Part shown: in pieces, positions 7,074 to 15,526 of the stretch
Numbering within the stretch: position 1 is the stretch's first letter
How the letters are laid out: each line of letters starts with the position of its first letter
Assembly: GCA_963788215.1 (NCBI GenBank)
Contig: CAWBFX010000003.1
Span: 496,001 to 560,000 of the forward strand
Reading direction: 5' to 3'
DNA length: 64,000 nucleotides
From: AC-32 sp963788215
GTDB lineage: Bacteria > Actinomycetota > Thermoleophilia > Gaiellales > Gaiellaceae
Translations under genes and position numbers: made by a program
Notes under the pieces: generated by a model
Told to the model about the DNA's origin: nothing
What the model saw: only the letters and a program-made list of their open reading frames with translations
Databases searched by the model: none

Positions 7074-7811
7074 CTAGGACGCCGCGCGACCCGGAGCCGG
7101 CTCCTCGACGCCCGTCTCCGGAGGCCCGACCGGCTCGGGCTCGACCGGGCGCAGGTAGAGGAACTCGTAGGAAAGCACGGCGAGAACGGCCCCGATAGCC
7201 GGCCCGACGTACCAGACCCACGCGTTGCTCCAGTCGTTCTGGATCAGCTGCGGCCCGAAGGCACGTGCGGGGTTCATGGCCGCTCCCGTCCACGGGCCGC
7301 CCATCAAGACGTCGAAGGTGATCGCGAGGCCAATCGCAAGGCCCGCGATCAGCCGGAAGGACCCTCGCGGGTCGACCGCGGTCGCGAAGACCACGAAGAC
7401 GAGGAAGAACGTCAGGATGATCTCGATTCCGACCCCCTGGCCGGCGCTGATCCCGGGGGCGATCGCCGGCGTCCCGAGCTTGACGGCGTTGGCCGCCGCG
7501 TCGGGCACGAGCCCCTTGAGAAGCGCGGCCGCGACGACCGCACCGAGGAACTGCGCGACCCAGTAAGCGCCGGCGATCCCTGTCTCGATTCGCCGGGTCA
7601 CCACAAATCCGAGCGTTATGGCCGGGTTGAAGTGGCCGCCGGAGATGTGGCCGACCGCCGAGACCATCACGCCGATCGCGAGGCCGTGGGCGAGCGCGAT
7701 CGCCGTCAGGTCGTGGCCGCCGGTTGCGATGATCGAGCCCGCTCCGACGAAGATCAGGGTGAAGGTCCCGACGAACTCCGCGAAGGAACGCTGCAGGACG
7801 GCCCTGGACAC
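7074..7811 (-). CDS. Aquaporin / glycerol facilitator (MIP family)
   Basis: 245 residues with six hydrophobic segments and the two half-helix signature motifs of MIP channels: SGGHFNPAITLG and GAAMNPARAFGP. This makes it a water or small-solute channel of the cytoplasmic membrane. The proposed GTG start at 7809-7811 gives the usual N-terminus (VLQRSFAEFVGTFTLIFVG). The C-terminal tail is Pro- and Glu-rich. A small two-span membrane protein gene follows. Confidence 0.92.
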   Translation of the reverse strand: MSRAVLQRSFAEFVGTFTLIFVGAGSIIATGGHDLTAIALAHGLAIGVMVSAVGHISGGHFNPAITLGFVVTRRIETGIAGAYWVAQFLGAVVAAALLKGLVPDAAANAVKLGTPAIAPGISAGQGVGIEIILTFFLVFVVFATAVDPRGSFRLIAGLAIGLAITFDVLMGGPWTGAAMNPARAFGPQLIQNDWSNAWVWYVGPAIGAVLAVLSYEFLYLRPVEPEPVGPPETGVEEPAPGRAAS

Positions 7812-8088
7812 ACCTTCACCGTAAAGACGGCACCGGATGAACCACTTCGAGGGATGGCGCGGAGCGCATTTCCGGCCGAGTATGAGAACCGGCGTACGAA
7901 CCTGCGGAAAAGAAAGGCGGCCATGACTGCGGTAGTCCTCAAGCGCAAGCTGCGCAACTTCCCGACGGGGAATCTCAGCCAGCGCCTCGCGACGGCGTAG
8001 AGCCTCGCGGGGACCCGCGCGCCCGGCTTGCCCGGGCCCGCGCAATGAATTAGCTTGCCGCTCTCCGGAACCAATAGGGGAGCGGCAA
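7812..8088. other. Divergent intergenic region with no clear gene
   Basis: This stretch separates the aquaporin gene from the coiled-coil gene and must hold both promoters. A possible 25-codon frame on the plus strand (ATG at 7923, peptide TAVVLKRKLRNFPTGNLSQ) follows AAAGGCGG, but nothing else supports it. A GC-rich CCGGGCC-type hairpin lies around 8020-8045. Confidence 0.3.
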
Positions 8089-8694
8089 GTGGACGAGAAC
8101 GGACGCGCCAACGAGATCGCGGCGGAGCCGGCGCGGCGCGAGTCCGGCTACGCGGCTGTCGGGGAGCACGTCTCCGGCATCCTCGAAGCGGCCGAAGAAG
8201 CCGCGAAGCGGATTCGCGACGAGGCGCGTGCCGAGGCATCCGAGCTCGAGCGGCTCGCCGCCGTCGAGGCGCAGCGGCTCAAGAAGGAGCTCACCGAGGA
8301 CGCGCGCAACCTGCGCGCCGAGGCGGAGGAGTACGCGCGCGACATGCGTCTCGCGGTCGAGGCGTACGCGACCCAGCACCGGCGCCAGGCCGAGGAAGAA
8401 GCGCGAAAGCTCGTCGCCGAGGCAGAGAAGCAAGCGAGCTCGACGCGCGAGGCCGCCGATCAGATGGTCCGCCAGGTCGAGAGCGACGTCCGCCGCCGCC
8501 AGGAGCAGCTCCGCGCCGAGGTGCGGATGCTCGAGCAGCGCAAGCGCGAGGCCGTCGAGCGGCTGCAGGAGGTTGCGGCCCTCGTCCAGGACGTCCTCCC
8601 GGGGCCCGAGCGCGACGAGTCGATCGTCCGCGACCTCACGCCTCAGCCGCAGGTCAGCGGCGGCCGGGGGTCAGCAGCTCGAGAGCAGCGCTGA
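8089..8694 (+). CDS. DivIVA-like coiled-coil protein
   Basis: 201 residues, almost entirely charged heptad-type helix (AEEAAKRIRDEARAEASEL, then RNLRAEAEEYARDMRL and RRRQEQLRAEVRMLEQRK). This resembles the coiled-coil part of actinobacterial DivIVA/Wag31 or SepIVA-like growth and division scaffolds, but the N-terminal DivIVA lipid-binding motif is not evident, so it is probably a related cytoskeletal or envelope-organising protein. GTG start with a GGGGAG Shine-Dalgarno. Its 3' end overlaps the convergent transglycosylase gene by 24 bp. Confidence 0.7.
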   Translation: MDENGRANEIAAEPARRESGYAAVGEHVSGILEAAEEAAKRIRDEARAEASELERLAAVEAQRLKKELTEDARNLRAEAEEYARDMRLAVEAYATQHRRQAEEEARKLVAEAEKQASSTREAADQMVRQVESDVRRRQEQLRAEVRMLEQRKREAVERLQEVAALVQDVLPGPERDESIVRDLTPQPQVSGGRGSAAREQR

Positions 8695-9300
8695 TCGCGC
8701 CTCGACGTCCTTGACGTAGCGAAGCGTCGCGAGCGTCGGGGCGCCGCCGGCGCGCTCGACCGCGGTCGGGCCGGCGTTGTACGCGGCGAGCGCGAGATCG
8801 ACAGTGCCGAAGCGGTCGAGCATCTGACGTAGGTAGCGCGCACCCGCGAGCACGTTCAGGGCGGGGCTGCCGCCGGCCAGCTTCACCTCACGAGCGGTCT
8901 GCGGCATCAGCTGCAGCAGGCCCTCCGCGCCGGCCTCCGAGCGAGCATCCGGATCCATGCGGGACTCCTCGTACGCGGTCGCCACGAGCAGCGACGCGGG
9001 CACACCGGTCCGCGCCGACGCGCGCGCGAACGCCGAGCTGAAGCGGGCGGGCACCGGGCAGCCCGCGCCGAGGGTCGGCACCAGCCGCTTGGCGACCGGA
9101 GGCTTCGCATTCGACGTCTCGAGCCCGACAGACTCGGCGACGAGCGCAAGCAGCGCGACGGCCAGGAGCCCGGCGCGGAAGCTGCGCGATCCGAGCAGCC
9201 TGCGCTTCGGCGGAATCCGACGGCGCGCCGCAGCGCGACGCCGAGACCGGCTGAAGCGCAGATCGAGCTCGGAGAGGTTTTGCCAGGACTCGGCCGCCAC
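8671..9300 (-). CDS. Lytic transglycosylase (SLT domain)
   Basis: 209 residues. A basic N-terminus is followed by a membrane segment (FRAGLLAVALLALVAESVG), then a Slt/MltC-type goose-lysozyme fold: the catalytic Glu is in TAYEESRMDP, followed by GAEGLLQLMP and LALAAYNAGPTAVE, all SLT signatures. It cleaves peptidoglycan glycan strands with 1,6-anhydro product formation and should act outside the membrane. The proposed start is the GTG at 9298-9300; the frame stays open upstream but that part is low quality. It is divergent from the cysteine-synthase-like gene. Confidence 0.88.
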   Translation of the reverse strand: MAAESWQNLSELDLRFSRSRRRAAARRRIPPKRRLLGSRSFRAGLLAVALLALVAESVGLETSNAKPPVAKRLVPTLGAGCPVPARFSSAFARASARTGVPASLLVATAYEESRMDPDARSEAGAEGLLQLMPQTAREVKLAGGSPALNVLAGARYLRQMLDRFGTVDLALAAYNAGPTAVERAGGAPTLATLRYVKDVEARSALLSSC

Positions 9301-9361
9301 GGGGCCGGACCCTACCCCGCTCCCGGTCGATGGAAACGCTCGCGTGGAGGATGATCCCTCC

Positions 9362-10285
9362 GTGCAGTCGATCCTCGACGCGATCGGGAACACGCCGCTC
9401 CTCCGCCTGCACCGCTGTGCGCCCGCGAACGGCGCCGAGCTCTGGCTCAAGCTCGAGAACACGAACCCGACCGGCTCGGTCAAGGACAGGATGGCGCTCG
9501 CGATGATCGAAGGAGCCGAGCGGGACGGGCTGATCTCGCGCGGCGACACGGTCGTCGAGTACACGGGCGGCTCAACAGGCCCGGCGCTCGGGCTGGTCTG
9601 CCGGGCGAAGGGCTACCGCGCGCTGATCGTGATCGCGGACTGCTTCACCGAGGAGCGGATCCAGCTCATGCGCGCGCTCGGCGCCGACGTCGAGGTGATC
9701 CCTTCCGTCGAAGGGCCGCCGAAGGTGACGCCGCAGGACATCCAGAACATGGTCGACCGCGTGGCCGAGCTCGCCGCGGAGCCCGGCCACTACGCGACCG
9801 ACCAGTTCAACAACCCGTACGTCATCCCCGGCCACCGCGAGCGGCTCGGACGCGAGATCCGGGAGCAGACCGACGGCCGCGTGACGGGCTTCTGCCACGG
9901 GATGGGCACCGCCGCGACGGTGATGGGCGTCTCGGAGGCGCTGCGGCCGCGCGGTGTCTTCATCCAGGCCCACGAGCCCGCTTCCTCCGCGGCGGTCAGC
10001 GGCGGCTCGCCCGGGCCGTTCCTGATCCAGGGCTGGACCGGGATGGTGGTTCCGCACTGGGATGCCTCGAAGGTCGACCACGTCGAGCCGATCGGCGACG
10101 ACGAGGCGCTCGAGATGACGCTCCGCCTGGCGCGCGAGGATGGGCTCTTCGCCGGAATCTCCACCGGCGCGAACGTCGTCGGGGCCCACCGCCTCGCCGA
10201 GCGCCTCGGGCCGGACTCGGTGATCGTCAGCCTCGCCGCCGACACCGGCTTCAAGTACATGAGCGTCAGCCCGTACGCGGGCTAG
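9362..10285 (+). CDS. Cysteine synthase / cystathionine beta-synthase family PLP enzyme
   Basis: 307 residues, fold type II PLP enzyme. The PLP lysine is K41 in GSVKDRM; the substrate-binding loop is TGGSTG (residues 68-73) in place of the classical TSGNTG; the phosphate loop is GMGTAATVMG. It probably uses O-acetylserine or a related beta-substituted amino acid to form a beta-replacement product. The altered loop suggests a non-standard substrate. The GTG start has a GGAGG 11 bases upstream; an in-frame GTG at 9344 is an alternative. Confidence 0.85.
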   Translation: MQSILDAIGNTPLLRLHRCAPANGAELWLKLENTNPTGSVKDRMALAMIEGAERDGLISRGDTVVEYTGGSTGPALGLVCRAKGYRALIVIADCFTEERIQLMRALGADVEVIPSVEGPPKVTPQDIQNMVDRVAELAAEPGHYATDQFNNPYVIPGHRERLGREIREQTDGRVTGFCHGMGTAATVMGVSEALRPRGVFIQAHEPASSAAVSGGSPGPFLIQGWTGMVVPHWDASKVDHVEPIGDDEALEMTLRLAREDGLFAGISTGANVVGAHRLAERLGPDSVIVSLAADTGFKYMSVSPYAG

Positions 10286-10292
10286 GTGGAGA

Positions 10293-10317
10293 GGCCGGGG
10301 CTCCTCCAGCCCCGGCC
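10293..10317. terminator. GC-rich hairpin between convergent genes
   Basis: GGCCGGGGCT and AGCCCCGGCC form a perfect 10-bp stem with a CCTCC loop, located between the stops of the PLP-enzyme gene and the convergent S53 protease gene. There is no T tract. It is a likely bidirectional terminator. Confidence 0.6.
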
Positions 10318-10328
10318 GCCACGACCTT

Positions 10329-11480
10329 CTAGAAGCCGCCCGTGCCGTTCGGCGTCCCGAGGCCGGTCGGGCCGTCGTAGCCCGCCACGCCGGTGCAGAG
10401 GTAGCTCGGGCTGCAGGTGCCGTTGCTGCCGGTCACGACGTCGAACAGCGAGCCCGCGTGCGAGTACGGGTACGAGCCGGCGTTCACGCTCGACGCGTTC
10501 CCGGCAAGCGCGTAGACACTCGCGATGATCGGCGACGAAGCGCTCGTCCCACCGACCGTGAACCACTGGCCCGCGAACAGGACCGCGACGCCGGTGTTCG
10601 GATCGGCCACCGCGGAGACGTCGGCGACGGTCCGCCGCGCGCAGCCCGAGTCGGTCTGCCAGGCCGGCTTCGGCTCGTACGCGCTACAGCCGCTGCCGGC
10701 TCCGCTCCAGGCGCTCTCCGTCCAGCCGCGCGTGCCGCCGCCTCTGGTGAGCGACGTGCCGCCGACCGCCGTCAGGTAGGGCGAGGCTGCCGGATACGAG
10801 ACGCCGTACCCGTTGTCGCCCGAGCTCGCGGTGATCGCGACTCCCGGATGGTTGAAGTGAACGTCCTGCGAGGCCTCGCTGCTCGACTCGTCGCCCCCGT
10901 AGCTGTTGCTGATCGCGTTGGCGCCGAGCCGCGCAGCCGTGTCCTCGGCCGTGTAGAGGTCGGTGTTGAGGTTCGTGGTCGCCTCGACGAGCAGGATGTG
11001 GCAGTTCGGGCAGACCGCGCTGACCATGTCGAGGTCGAGCGAGATCTCGAGCGACCAGTCCGGCTCGGGCGGAGGCATCGGGAGCGTGCCGCCCGACTCG
11101 TTCACCTTCCGGAAGCAGCCGTTCGCCGTCGTGCAGGCCGGGAGGCCGTAGAACGAGCGGTACTGGGCGAGGTCGGACTCTGCCGTCGCGTCGTCGAACG
11201 CGTCGACGATGGCGACGGTCTGGCCCACGCCGGCCGTCGACGACGGGAGGGCGTAGGCGGCCTGTAGATCGGCAGGCCCGTAGCCGGTCGGTCCCGATGC
11301 GAACGGCAGGGCGTCGCCCTTGACCAGCGAGAAGCAGCGCGCGTAGCCGGCCGGGACCGCATTGCAGACGGGCCTGATCGAGAGCCCTGCTCCGGCGCTC
11401 GCACGTGCTGCGCCTCCAACTCCTGCTGTCAGTGCGACCCCTACGAGAACCAGCGCGAACCGCGCGATGCGACACTTCAT
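10329..11480 (-). CDS. Secreted S53 (sedolisin-like) serine peptidase
   Basis: 383 residues with a signal peptide (about residues 1-28). The S53 catalytic set is visible: E145 and D149 in DWSLEISLDLD, the oxyanion Asp D222 in SSGDNGYG, and Ser313 in GGTSASSP. A long activation prodomain is missing, unlike classical sedolisins, so it resembles the short S8/S53-type proteases common in actinomycetes. It should be exported. A GGAGGAG Shine-Dalgarno lies just before the ATG. Confidence 0.88.
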   Translation of the reverse strand: MKCRIARFALVLVGVALTAGVGGAARASAGAGLSIRPVCNAVPAGYARCFSLVKGDALPFASGPTGYGPADLQAAYALPSSTAGVGQTVAIVDAFDDATAESDLAQYRSFYGLPACTTANGCFRKVNESGGTLPMPPPEPDWSLEISLDLDMVSAVCPNCHILLVEATTNLNTDLYTAEDTAARLGANAISNSYGGDESSSEASQDVHFNHPGVAITASSGDNGYGVSYPAASPYLTAVGGTSLTRGGGTRGWTESAWSGAGSGCSAYEPKPAWQTDSGCARRTVADVSAVADPNTGVAVLFAGQWFTVGGTSASSPIIASVYALAGNASSVNAGSYPYSHAGSLFDVVTGSNGTCSPSYLCTGVAGYDGPTGLGTPNGTGGF

Positions 11481-11568
11481 GCTTCTCCTCCTGGACTAGT
11501 ACCGCTTTGAACTTGCAAAACGGCTACCCGTGCCAGGGGTCATCGAAACGGCGCGCCACGTGGTACAC

Positions 11569-12079
11569 ATGCGCCCGATGGCGAGCAACCTCGAGCGCGC
11601 GTTCGAATCGAAGCCGGAGGTGTACGCCGCGTGGCGGGAGCTCGTCACCGCGGTCAAGTCCGGGATGGACGAGCGGCGTTACGAGCTGGCGACGCTCGCA
11701 GCGGCCCGGCGGCTGCGCTCGAGCTACTGCTCGCTCGCGCACGGCAAGGTGCTGCTCGAGCAGTTCGGCGAGCCGGTCCGCGAGATCGCGATCGACCGCC
11801 GTTCGGCCGGCCTGGACGAGGTCGACCTCGCCGTGATGGACCTCGCGGAACGCGTCGTAGACGACGCGACCTCGATCAGCTGACGCCGACCGTCAGCGCC
11901 TGCGCGACCTCGGCCTCTCGGACGAAGAGATCATGGACGTCGTGCTGGCCGCGACGATCCGCTGCTTCTTCTCGAAGACGCTCGACGCGCTCGGGGTCCT
12001 CCCCGACGCCGAGTTCCGGGAGCTCGACCCGGAGCTTCAGGCCGCTCTGGTCGTCGGCCGCCCGATCGACGAGGCGTAA
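11569..12079 (+). CDS. AhpD-like carboxymuconolactone decarboxylase family protein, frameshifted
   Basis: The first frame (ATG 11569 or 11578) encodes ERAFESKPEVYAAWRELV, KSGMDERRYELATLAAARR and SYCSLAHGKVLLEQFGE, then stops at 11883. Homology resumes one frame on with RQRLRDLGLSDEEIMDVVLA, IRCFFSKTLDALGV and DPELQAALVVGRPI, ending at 12079. The total length is 3n+1, consistent with one extra base near 11876. AhpD-type proteins are peroxidase partners with a CxxC; here the equivalent site is SSYCSLAH, so only the second Cys is kept. Confidence 0.8.
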
Positions 12080-12081
12080 CC

Positions 12082-12110
12082 CGGGGGCGCCGCTCGAGGC
12101 GGCACCCCCG
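12082..12110. terminator. Hairpin between convergent genes
   Basis: CGGGGGCGCCGC and GCGGCACCCCCG form a 12-bp stem with one mismatch around TCGA, followed by an A run. It lies between the end of the AhpD-like gene and the end of the convergent DUF7144 gene, so it probably terminates one or both. Confidence 0.5.
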
Positions 12111-12122
12111 TGGAAAAAACCT

Positions 12123-12566
12123 CTAGTAGCGGGTCTCGGCGAACTCCTTGAGAGTCGCGCTCCCCTCGCCCCAGCGGATCGTCACCGCGTAGAGAACGAG
12201 GATGTTCAGGGCGAGCGCGCAGAGCGCCCAGAGCGGGTACGCCGCGTTGCCGATGAAGCCGAGCTGAGCCAGAACGTTGAGGCTCCCGACCACGATCGTC
12301 ACCCAGCGGGCCCACGTCGCCCCTGACAGCAGGCCGAAGCCGGTGAGCCCGACCACGACCGCCCAGAGGATCATCAGCCATCCCCAGGTGGTCAGGTCGA
12401 AGACGATGATCTGGTTCGGCGTGATCGCGTAGTACTCGCCGCGGATCACCGCGATCATGCCCTGGAAGAAGTCGATCATCGAGATGATCAACATCATGAT
12501 TCCGGCGAAGCGGATCCAACCCGCCCAGCGTTCGCCGATATCCGCCGTACTTGTGGCTGTCGCCAT
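12123..12566 (-). CDS. DUF7144-type four-span membrane protein
   Basis: 147 residues with four hydrophobic helices: WIRFAGIMMLIISMIDFFQG, then WGWLMILWAVVVGLTGFGLL, WVTIVVGSLNVLAQLGFIG, and LWALCALALNILVLYAV. The conserved opening (GWIRFAGIMMLI) and FQGMIAVIRGEYY are characteristic of a family common in actinomycetes. The function is unknown. The ATG is preceded by AAGGAG. Confidence 0.88.
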   Translation of the reverse strand: MATATSTADIGERWAGWIRFAGIMMLIISMIDFFQGMIAVIRGEYYAITPNQIIVFDLTTWGWLMILWAVVVGLTGFGLLSGATWARWVTIVVGSLNVLAQLGFIGNAAYPLWALCALALNILVLYAVTIRWGEGSATLKEFAETRY

Positions 12567-12785
12567 GCAAAGCTCCTTTCGGGACGTCGACGTGCGGTTC
12601 GGCACGTGTAGCCAGGTTTCCTGCTCCACGATCGCGCACCCAGGAGGCGATCGGATCACCCGGTAAGGACGATGTTGTCGCCTCACCGCACGCCGTCCGC
12701 TCTGCGTCAGCGCGCGGCCCGGCGAAGCCGGTTCGCTGCTTGAGCGAGAGGAAAGCGAAGCGGTCGAAGCGGGAAGGTGGAGAAA

Positions 12786-12857
12786 TGGGCGTGCCTGGGA
12801 TCGAACCAGGGACCTCCCGCGTGTGAAGCGGGCGCTCTCCCGCTGAGCTACACGCCC
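12786..12857 (-). tRNA. tRNA-Val (anticodon CAC)
   Basis: 72-nt tRNA with acceptor stem GGGCGTG/CACGCCC and discriminator A. The anticodon arm is CCCGC-TTCACAC-GCGGG (anticodon CAC), and the T arm is CCTGGTTCGATCCCAGG. CCA is not encoded. Confidence 0.95.
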
Positions 12858-12864
12858 TTCGGGC

Positions 12865-13311
12865 TCAGGATACCGGCGCGTTCTTGCGATCGAGGAGCTC
12901 GCGGGCCCGCTCGCGAGCCTCGTCGTCCTGCGTGCGCCAGAGTCGTTCGACGAGCGCGCGGACGACCTCCCGGATGCCCACGATCCCGAGCAGGTTCTCG
13001 CCCTCGAGGACCGGCAGGTGGCGGATCTTGCGCTCGCCCATGAGGCGTGCCGCGTCGAGGATGTCGTCGTCGGGCGCAAGCGTCACGAGCTGGCGCGTCA
13101 TCACGTCGCCGACCCGCACGTCGGCGAACTGCGAGCCCTCGCCGGCCAGGCGGAGGACGTCGCGCTCGGTGAACATCCCCACGAGCTTCTCGCCCTCGCA
13201 GACGCCGACCGAGCCCACGTTCTCCTCGAGCATGCGCGCGATCGCGACGCTGACCGTGTCGTCGGGCGCGACTTTCACGACGCGAAAGACCATTACGTCG
13301 GCGACCGGCAT
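12865..13311 (-). CDS. Tandem CBS-domain protein
   Basis: 148 residues forming one Bateman module: CBS 1 at about residues 5-60 (VADVMVFRVVKVAPDDTV, LVGMFTERDVLR) and CBS 2 at about 68-125 (VGDVMTRQLVTLAPDDDIL, IRHLPVLEGENLLGIV). Such free-standing modules bind adenine nucleotides and regulate partner proteins. The C-terminal tail is charged and helical. It lies 7 bases upstream of the tRNA-Val gene on the same strand and may share its transcript. No strong Shine-Dalgarno. Confidence 0.9.
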   Translation of the reverse strand: MPVADVMVFRVVKVAPDDTVSVAIARMLEENVGSVGVCEGEKLVGMFTERDVLRLAGEGSQFADVRVGDVMTRQLVTLAPDDDILDAARLMGERKIRHLPVLEGENLLGIVGIREVVRALVERLWRTQDDEARERARELLDRKNAPVS

Positions 13312-13361
13312 CGAGCTGAGTCTAAACGCACAAGACCGCCCGCCGGTACCATCTTTCGCCG

Positions 13362-13456
13362 GGCCGGGCCCCGGGCGGTGGGAGCTTGCGAACCGCGTCA
13401 GATCCGGGAGGAAGCAGCGCTAAGCGATACCTCTCAGGCGCCCGGTGCGTCCGGCC
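13362..13456 (+). ncRNA. ffs: Bacterial small signal recognition particle RNA (4.5S type)
   Basis: About 95 nt. The conserved apical domain GTCAGATCCGGGAGGAAGCA with GCGCTAAGCG matches the Ffh-binding loop of 4.5S RNA. The outer strands pair (GGCCGG with CCGGCC, CGGGCG with CGCCCG). The position directly upstream of dnaX is a common arrangement. Boundaries are estimated from the pairing. Confidence 0.93.
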
Positions 13457-13462
13457 CTTTCC

Positions 13463-13527
13463 CCGCTCCCGGCGCCGGCAAAGCCGGCACCTCCGCTCCT
13501 TGATGAGCTCCGTCGAGCCTACGCTCA
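13463..13527 (-). repeat. 65-bp repeat, copy A (inverted relative to copy B)
   Basis: Read on the minus strand this matches 15139-15203 at 59 of 65 positions. It contains the hairpin GCCGGCTTTGCCGGC, also seen as GCCGGCAAAGCCGGC on the plus strand. It sits between the SRP RNA and dnaX and may also serve as the SRP RNA terminator. Confidence 0.75.
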
Positions 13528-13561
13528 TTTTCCGCTCTCGGCGATTCAGTAAGCTCGCCGG

Positions 13562-15141
13562 GTGGCCGCGCTCTACCGGAAGTACCGCCCGCAGGACTTT
13601 TCCCAGGTAGTAGGTCAGGAGGCGGTCGTGCGGACGCTGACGAACGCGATCTCGCACGGGCAGATCCGCCAGGCGTACCTGTTCGCGGGGCCGCGGGGCA
13701 CGGGCAAGACGTCGCTCGCGCGCATCCTCGCGAAGGCGTTGAACTGCGCGCAGGGCCCGACGCCGACGCCCGACAACGAGTGCCACGCCTGCCGCGCGAT
13801 CGCGGACGGGACGTCGCTCGACGTCGTCGAGATGGACGCGGCCTCGCAGCGCGGGATCGACGACATCCGCGAGATCCGGGAGCGCGTCGTCCTGCAGCCG
13901 GTCGAGGGGCGCTACAAGGTGTACATCCTCGACGAGGCGCACCAGCTCACCGACGCCGCCTTCAACGCGCTGCTGAAGCTGATCGAAGAGCCTCCGCCCC
14001 ACCTCGTCTTCGTGTTCTGCACCACCGACCTCTCGAAGATGCTGCCGACGGTCCGGTCGCGCTGCCAGACGTTCGTGTTCTCGCGGCCGCGGTTGCCGGA
14101 GCTCGTTCAGAAGCTGCGGCGGATCGCAGATGCCGAAGGGATCGAGGCGCCCGACGCGGCCCTCTCGCTGATCGCGCGCTCCGCACGCGGTGCATACCGC
14201 GACGCGGAGTCGACGCTCGACCAGCTCTCGGCGGCTACGGAGAAGCAGGTCACCGTGCAGGCGGTGCTCCAGCTCCTGGGCGCCGTCGAGGAGGAGGCGC
14301 TGTTCCGCCTCTGCGACCTGATCGTGGACCGCGACACCGCGGGCGCGCTGGCGTTCGTCGAGGAGCTCTCGGAGCAGGGTCAGGATCTCGGCCGCCTCGT
14401 CACGGATCTGCTCGAGCACCTCCGGCACCTCCTGCTCGTCCAGCACATGGGCGAGGTCCCGGAGTCGCTGCCCGTCACCGAGGAGACGCGCGACCGCCTG
14501 CGCGAGCAGGCGAACCAGCTCGCCGAGCCGACGGTGCTCCGACTTGTGCGACCTGCTGGCCGTCGCAGTCGACGACCTGCGCCAGGGCGGCGACCCCCGC
14601 CTGCCCGCTCGAGCTCGCGCTCGTGAAGGTGACGCGCCCTGCGGCGGACCTGTCGCGCGAGTCGACGGCGCACCGTCTGGAGCTGCTCGAGCGGGGCGCC
14701 CATTCCGGCCATGTCCCAGGGACAGTCCCTGAGCCGCGGCCGGAAGAGACACCCCGTCCCGAAGAGCCGGTGTCCCTCGAGCTCGAACAGCTGCAGGAAG
14801 CCTGGCAGCGGACGATTCTCCCCGCCGTCGAGGAGAAGTCGATCCCGACCGCGTCGGTGCTGCGCGAGGCGCACCCGAAGGACCTGGCCGGCGACACGCT
14901 CACGGTCGAGTTCCCGCGAGCCGCGTCCTTCCATCGCCAGCTGGCCGAGGATCCGAAGAATGCGACCCTGCTCGCCGAGGCGCTCTACGAAATCACGGGC
15001 CGGCGGCTGGCCCTCGCCTTCGAGGTCGGCGAGAACGGGGGCGAGGCCGGTGAGGCGCCTGACGAGGAGCCGGCGACGGAAGAAGAGATCATCGAGCTGA
15101 TGAAAGGCACCTTCGACGCACGCGAGGTGAGCGAGGAATGA
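13562..15141 (+). CDS. dnaX: DNA polymerase III subunit gamma/tau, frameshifted twice
   Basis: The clamp-loader ATPase. The GTG start gives ALYRKYRPQDFSQVVGQE. Walker A is GPRGTGKTSLARILAKAL; a zinc site is formed by Cys residues in NCAQGPTPTPDNECHACRA; the Walker B/DEAH element is LDEAHQLTD; sensor SRCQTF follows. The frame breaks near 14548 (after EPTVLRL, resuming as CDLLAVAVDDLRQGGDPRLP) and again near 14608 (resuming as LELALVKVTRPAADLSRES). Total 1580 nt is 3n+2, consistent with two single-base insertions. The tau-type C-terminus ends in an acidic segment. This gene is essential, so sequencing error is the likely cause. Confidence 0.9.
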
Positions 15142-15203
15142 TCGTAGGCTTGACGGAGATCATCAAAGAGCGGAGGCGGCGGCTTTGCCGGCGCCGGGAG
15201 CGG
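15139..15203 (+). repeat. 65-bp repeat, copy B
   Basis: Matches the reverse complement of 13463-13527 with six mismatches. It starts at the dnaX stop codon and ends with the GGGAG that acts as Shine-Dalgarno for ybaB. The two copies bracket dnaX as an inverted pair. Confidence 0.75.
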
Positions 15204-15205
15204 AC

Positions 15206-15526
15206 ATGAGCTTCGACATGAACAAGATGCTGGAGCAGGTGCAGCAGATGCAGAGCCAGATGCAGCAGGCGCAGGAAGAACTGAAGGACGAGACCGTCCA
15301 GGCGAGCGCCGGCGGCGGAATGGTCACGGTCACCGCGACAGGCAACGGCGAGATCCGCGAGATCAAGATCGACCCGAAGGCGATCGACCCCGACGACCCG
15401 GAGATGCTCGAGGACCTCGTCCTCGCCGCGGTCAACGAGGCGCTGCGCTCGGCGCAGGGCTTGATCGAGTCGAAGCTGGGGCCGGCGCTCGGCGACCTCC
15501 GCGGGCTCGGCCTTCCAGGGCTCTAG
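15206..15526 (+). CDS. YbaB/EbfC family nucleoid-associated protein
   Basis: 106 residues: an N-terminal coiled coil (KMLEQVQQMQSQMQQAQEEL), a beta segment (VQASAGGGMVTVTATGNGE) and a C-terminal helix (EDLVLAAVNEALRSAQGLIE), diagnostic of YbaB/EbfC. It binds DNA as a dimer. The dnaX-ybaB-recR order is widely conserved; here two other genes lie between ybaB and recR. GGGAG lies 5 bases before the ATG, inside repeat copy B. Confidence 0.95.
   Translation: MSFDMNKMLEQVQQMQSQMQQAQEELKDETVQASAGGGMVTVTATGNGEIREIKIDPKAIDPDDPEMLEDLVLAAVNEALRSAQGLIESKLGPALGDLRGLGLPGL

Noticed and set aside
7923..8000. 25-codon frame in the aquaporin intergenic region
   Set aside because: It has a weak Shine-Dalgarno but no other support; reported only as part of the intergenic entry.
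13562..15141. Programmed frameshifting in dnaX, as in E. coli
   Set aside because: No A-rich slippery heptamer or clear stimulatory signal occurs at 14548 or 14608, the two shifts add up to restore the full tau-type protein, and similar indels affect many unrelated genes.
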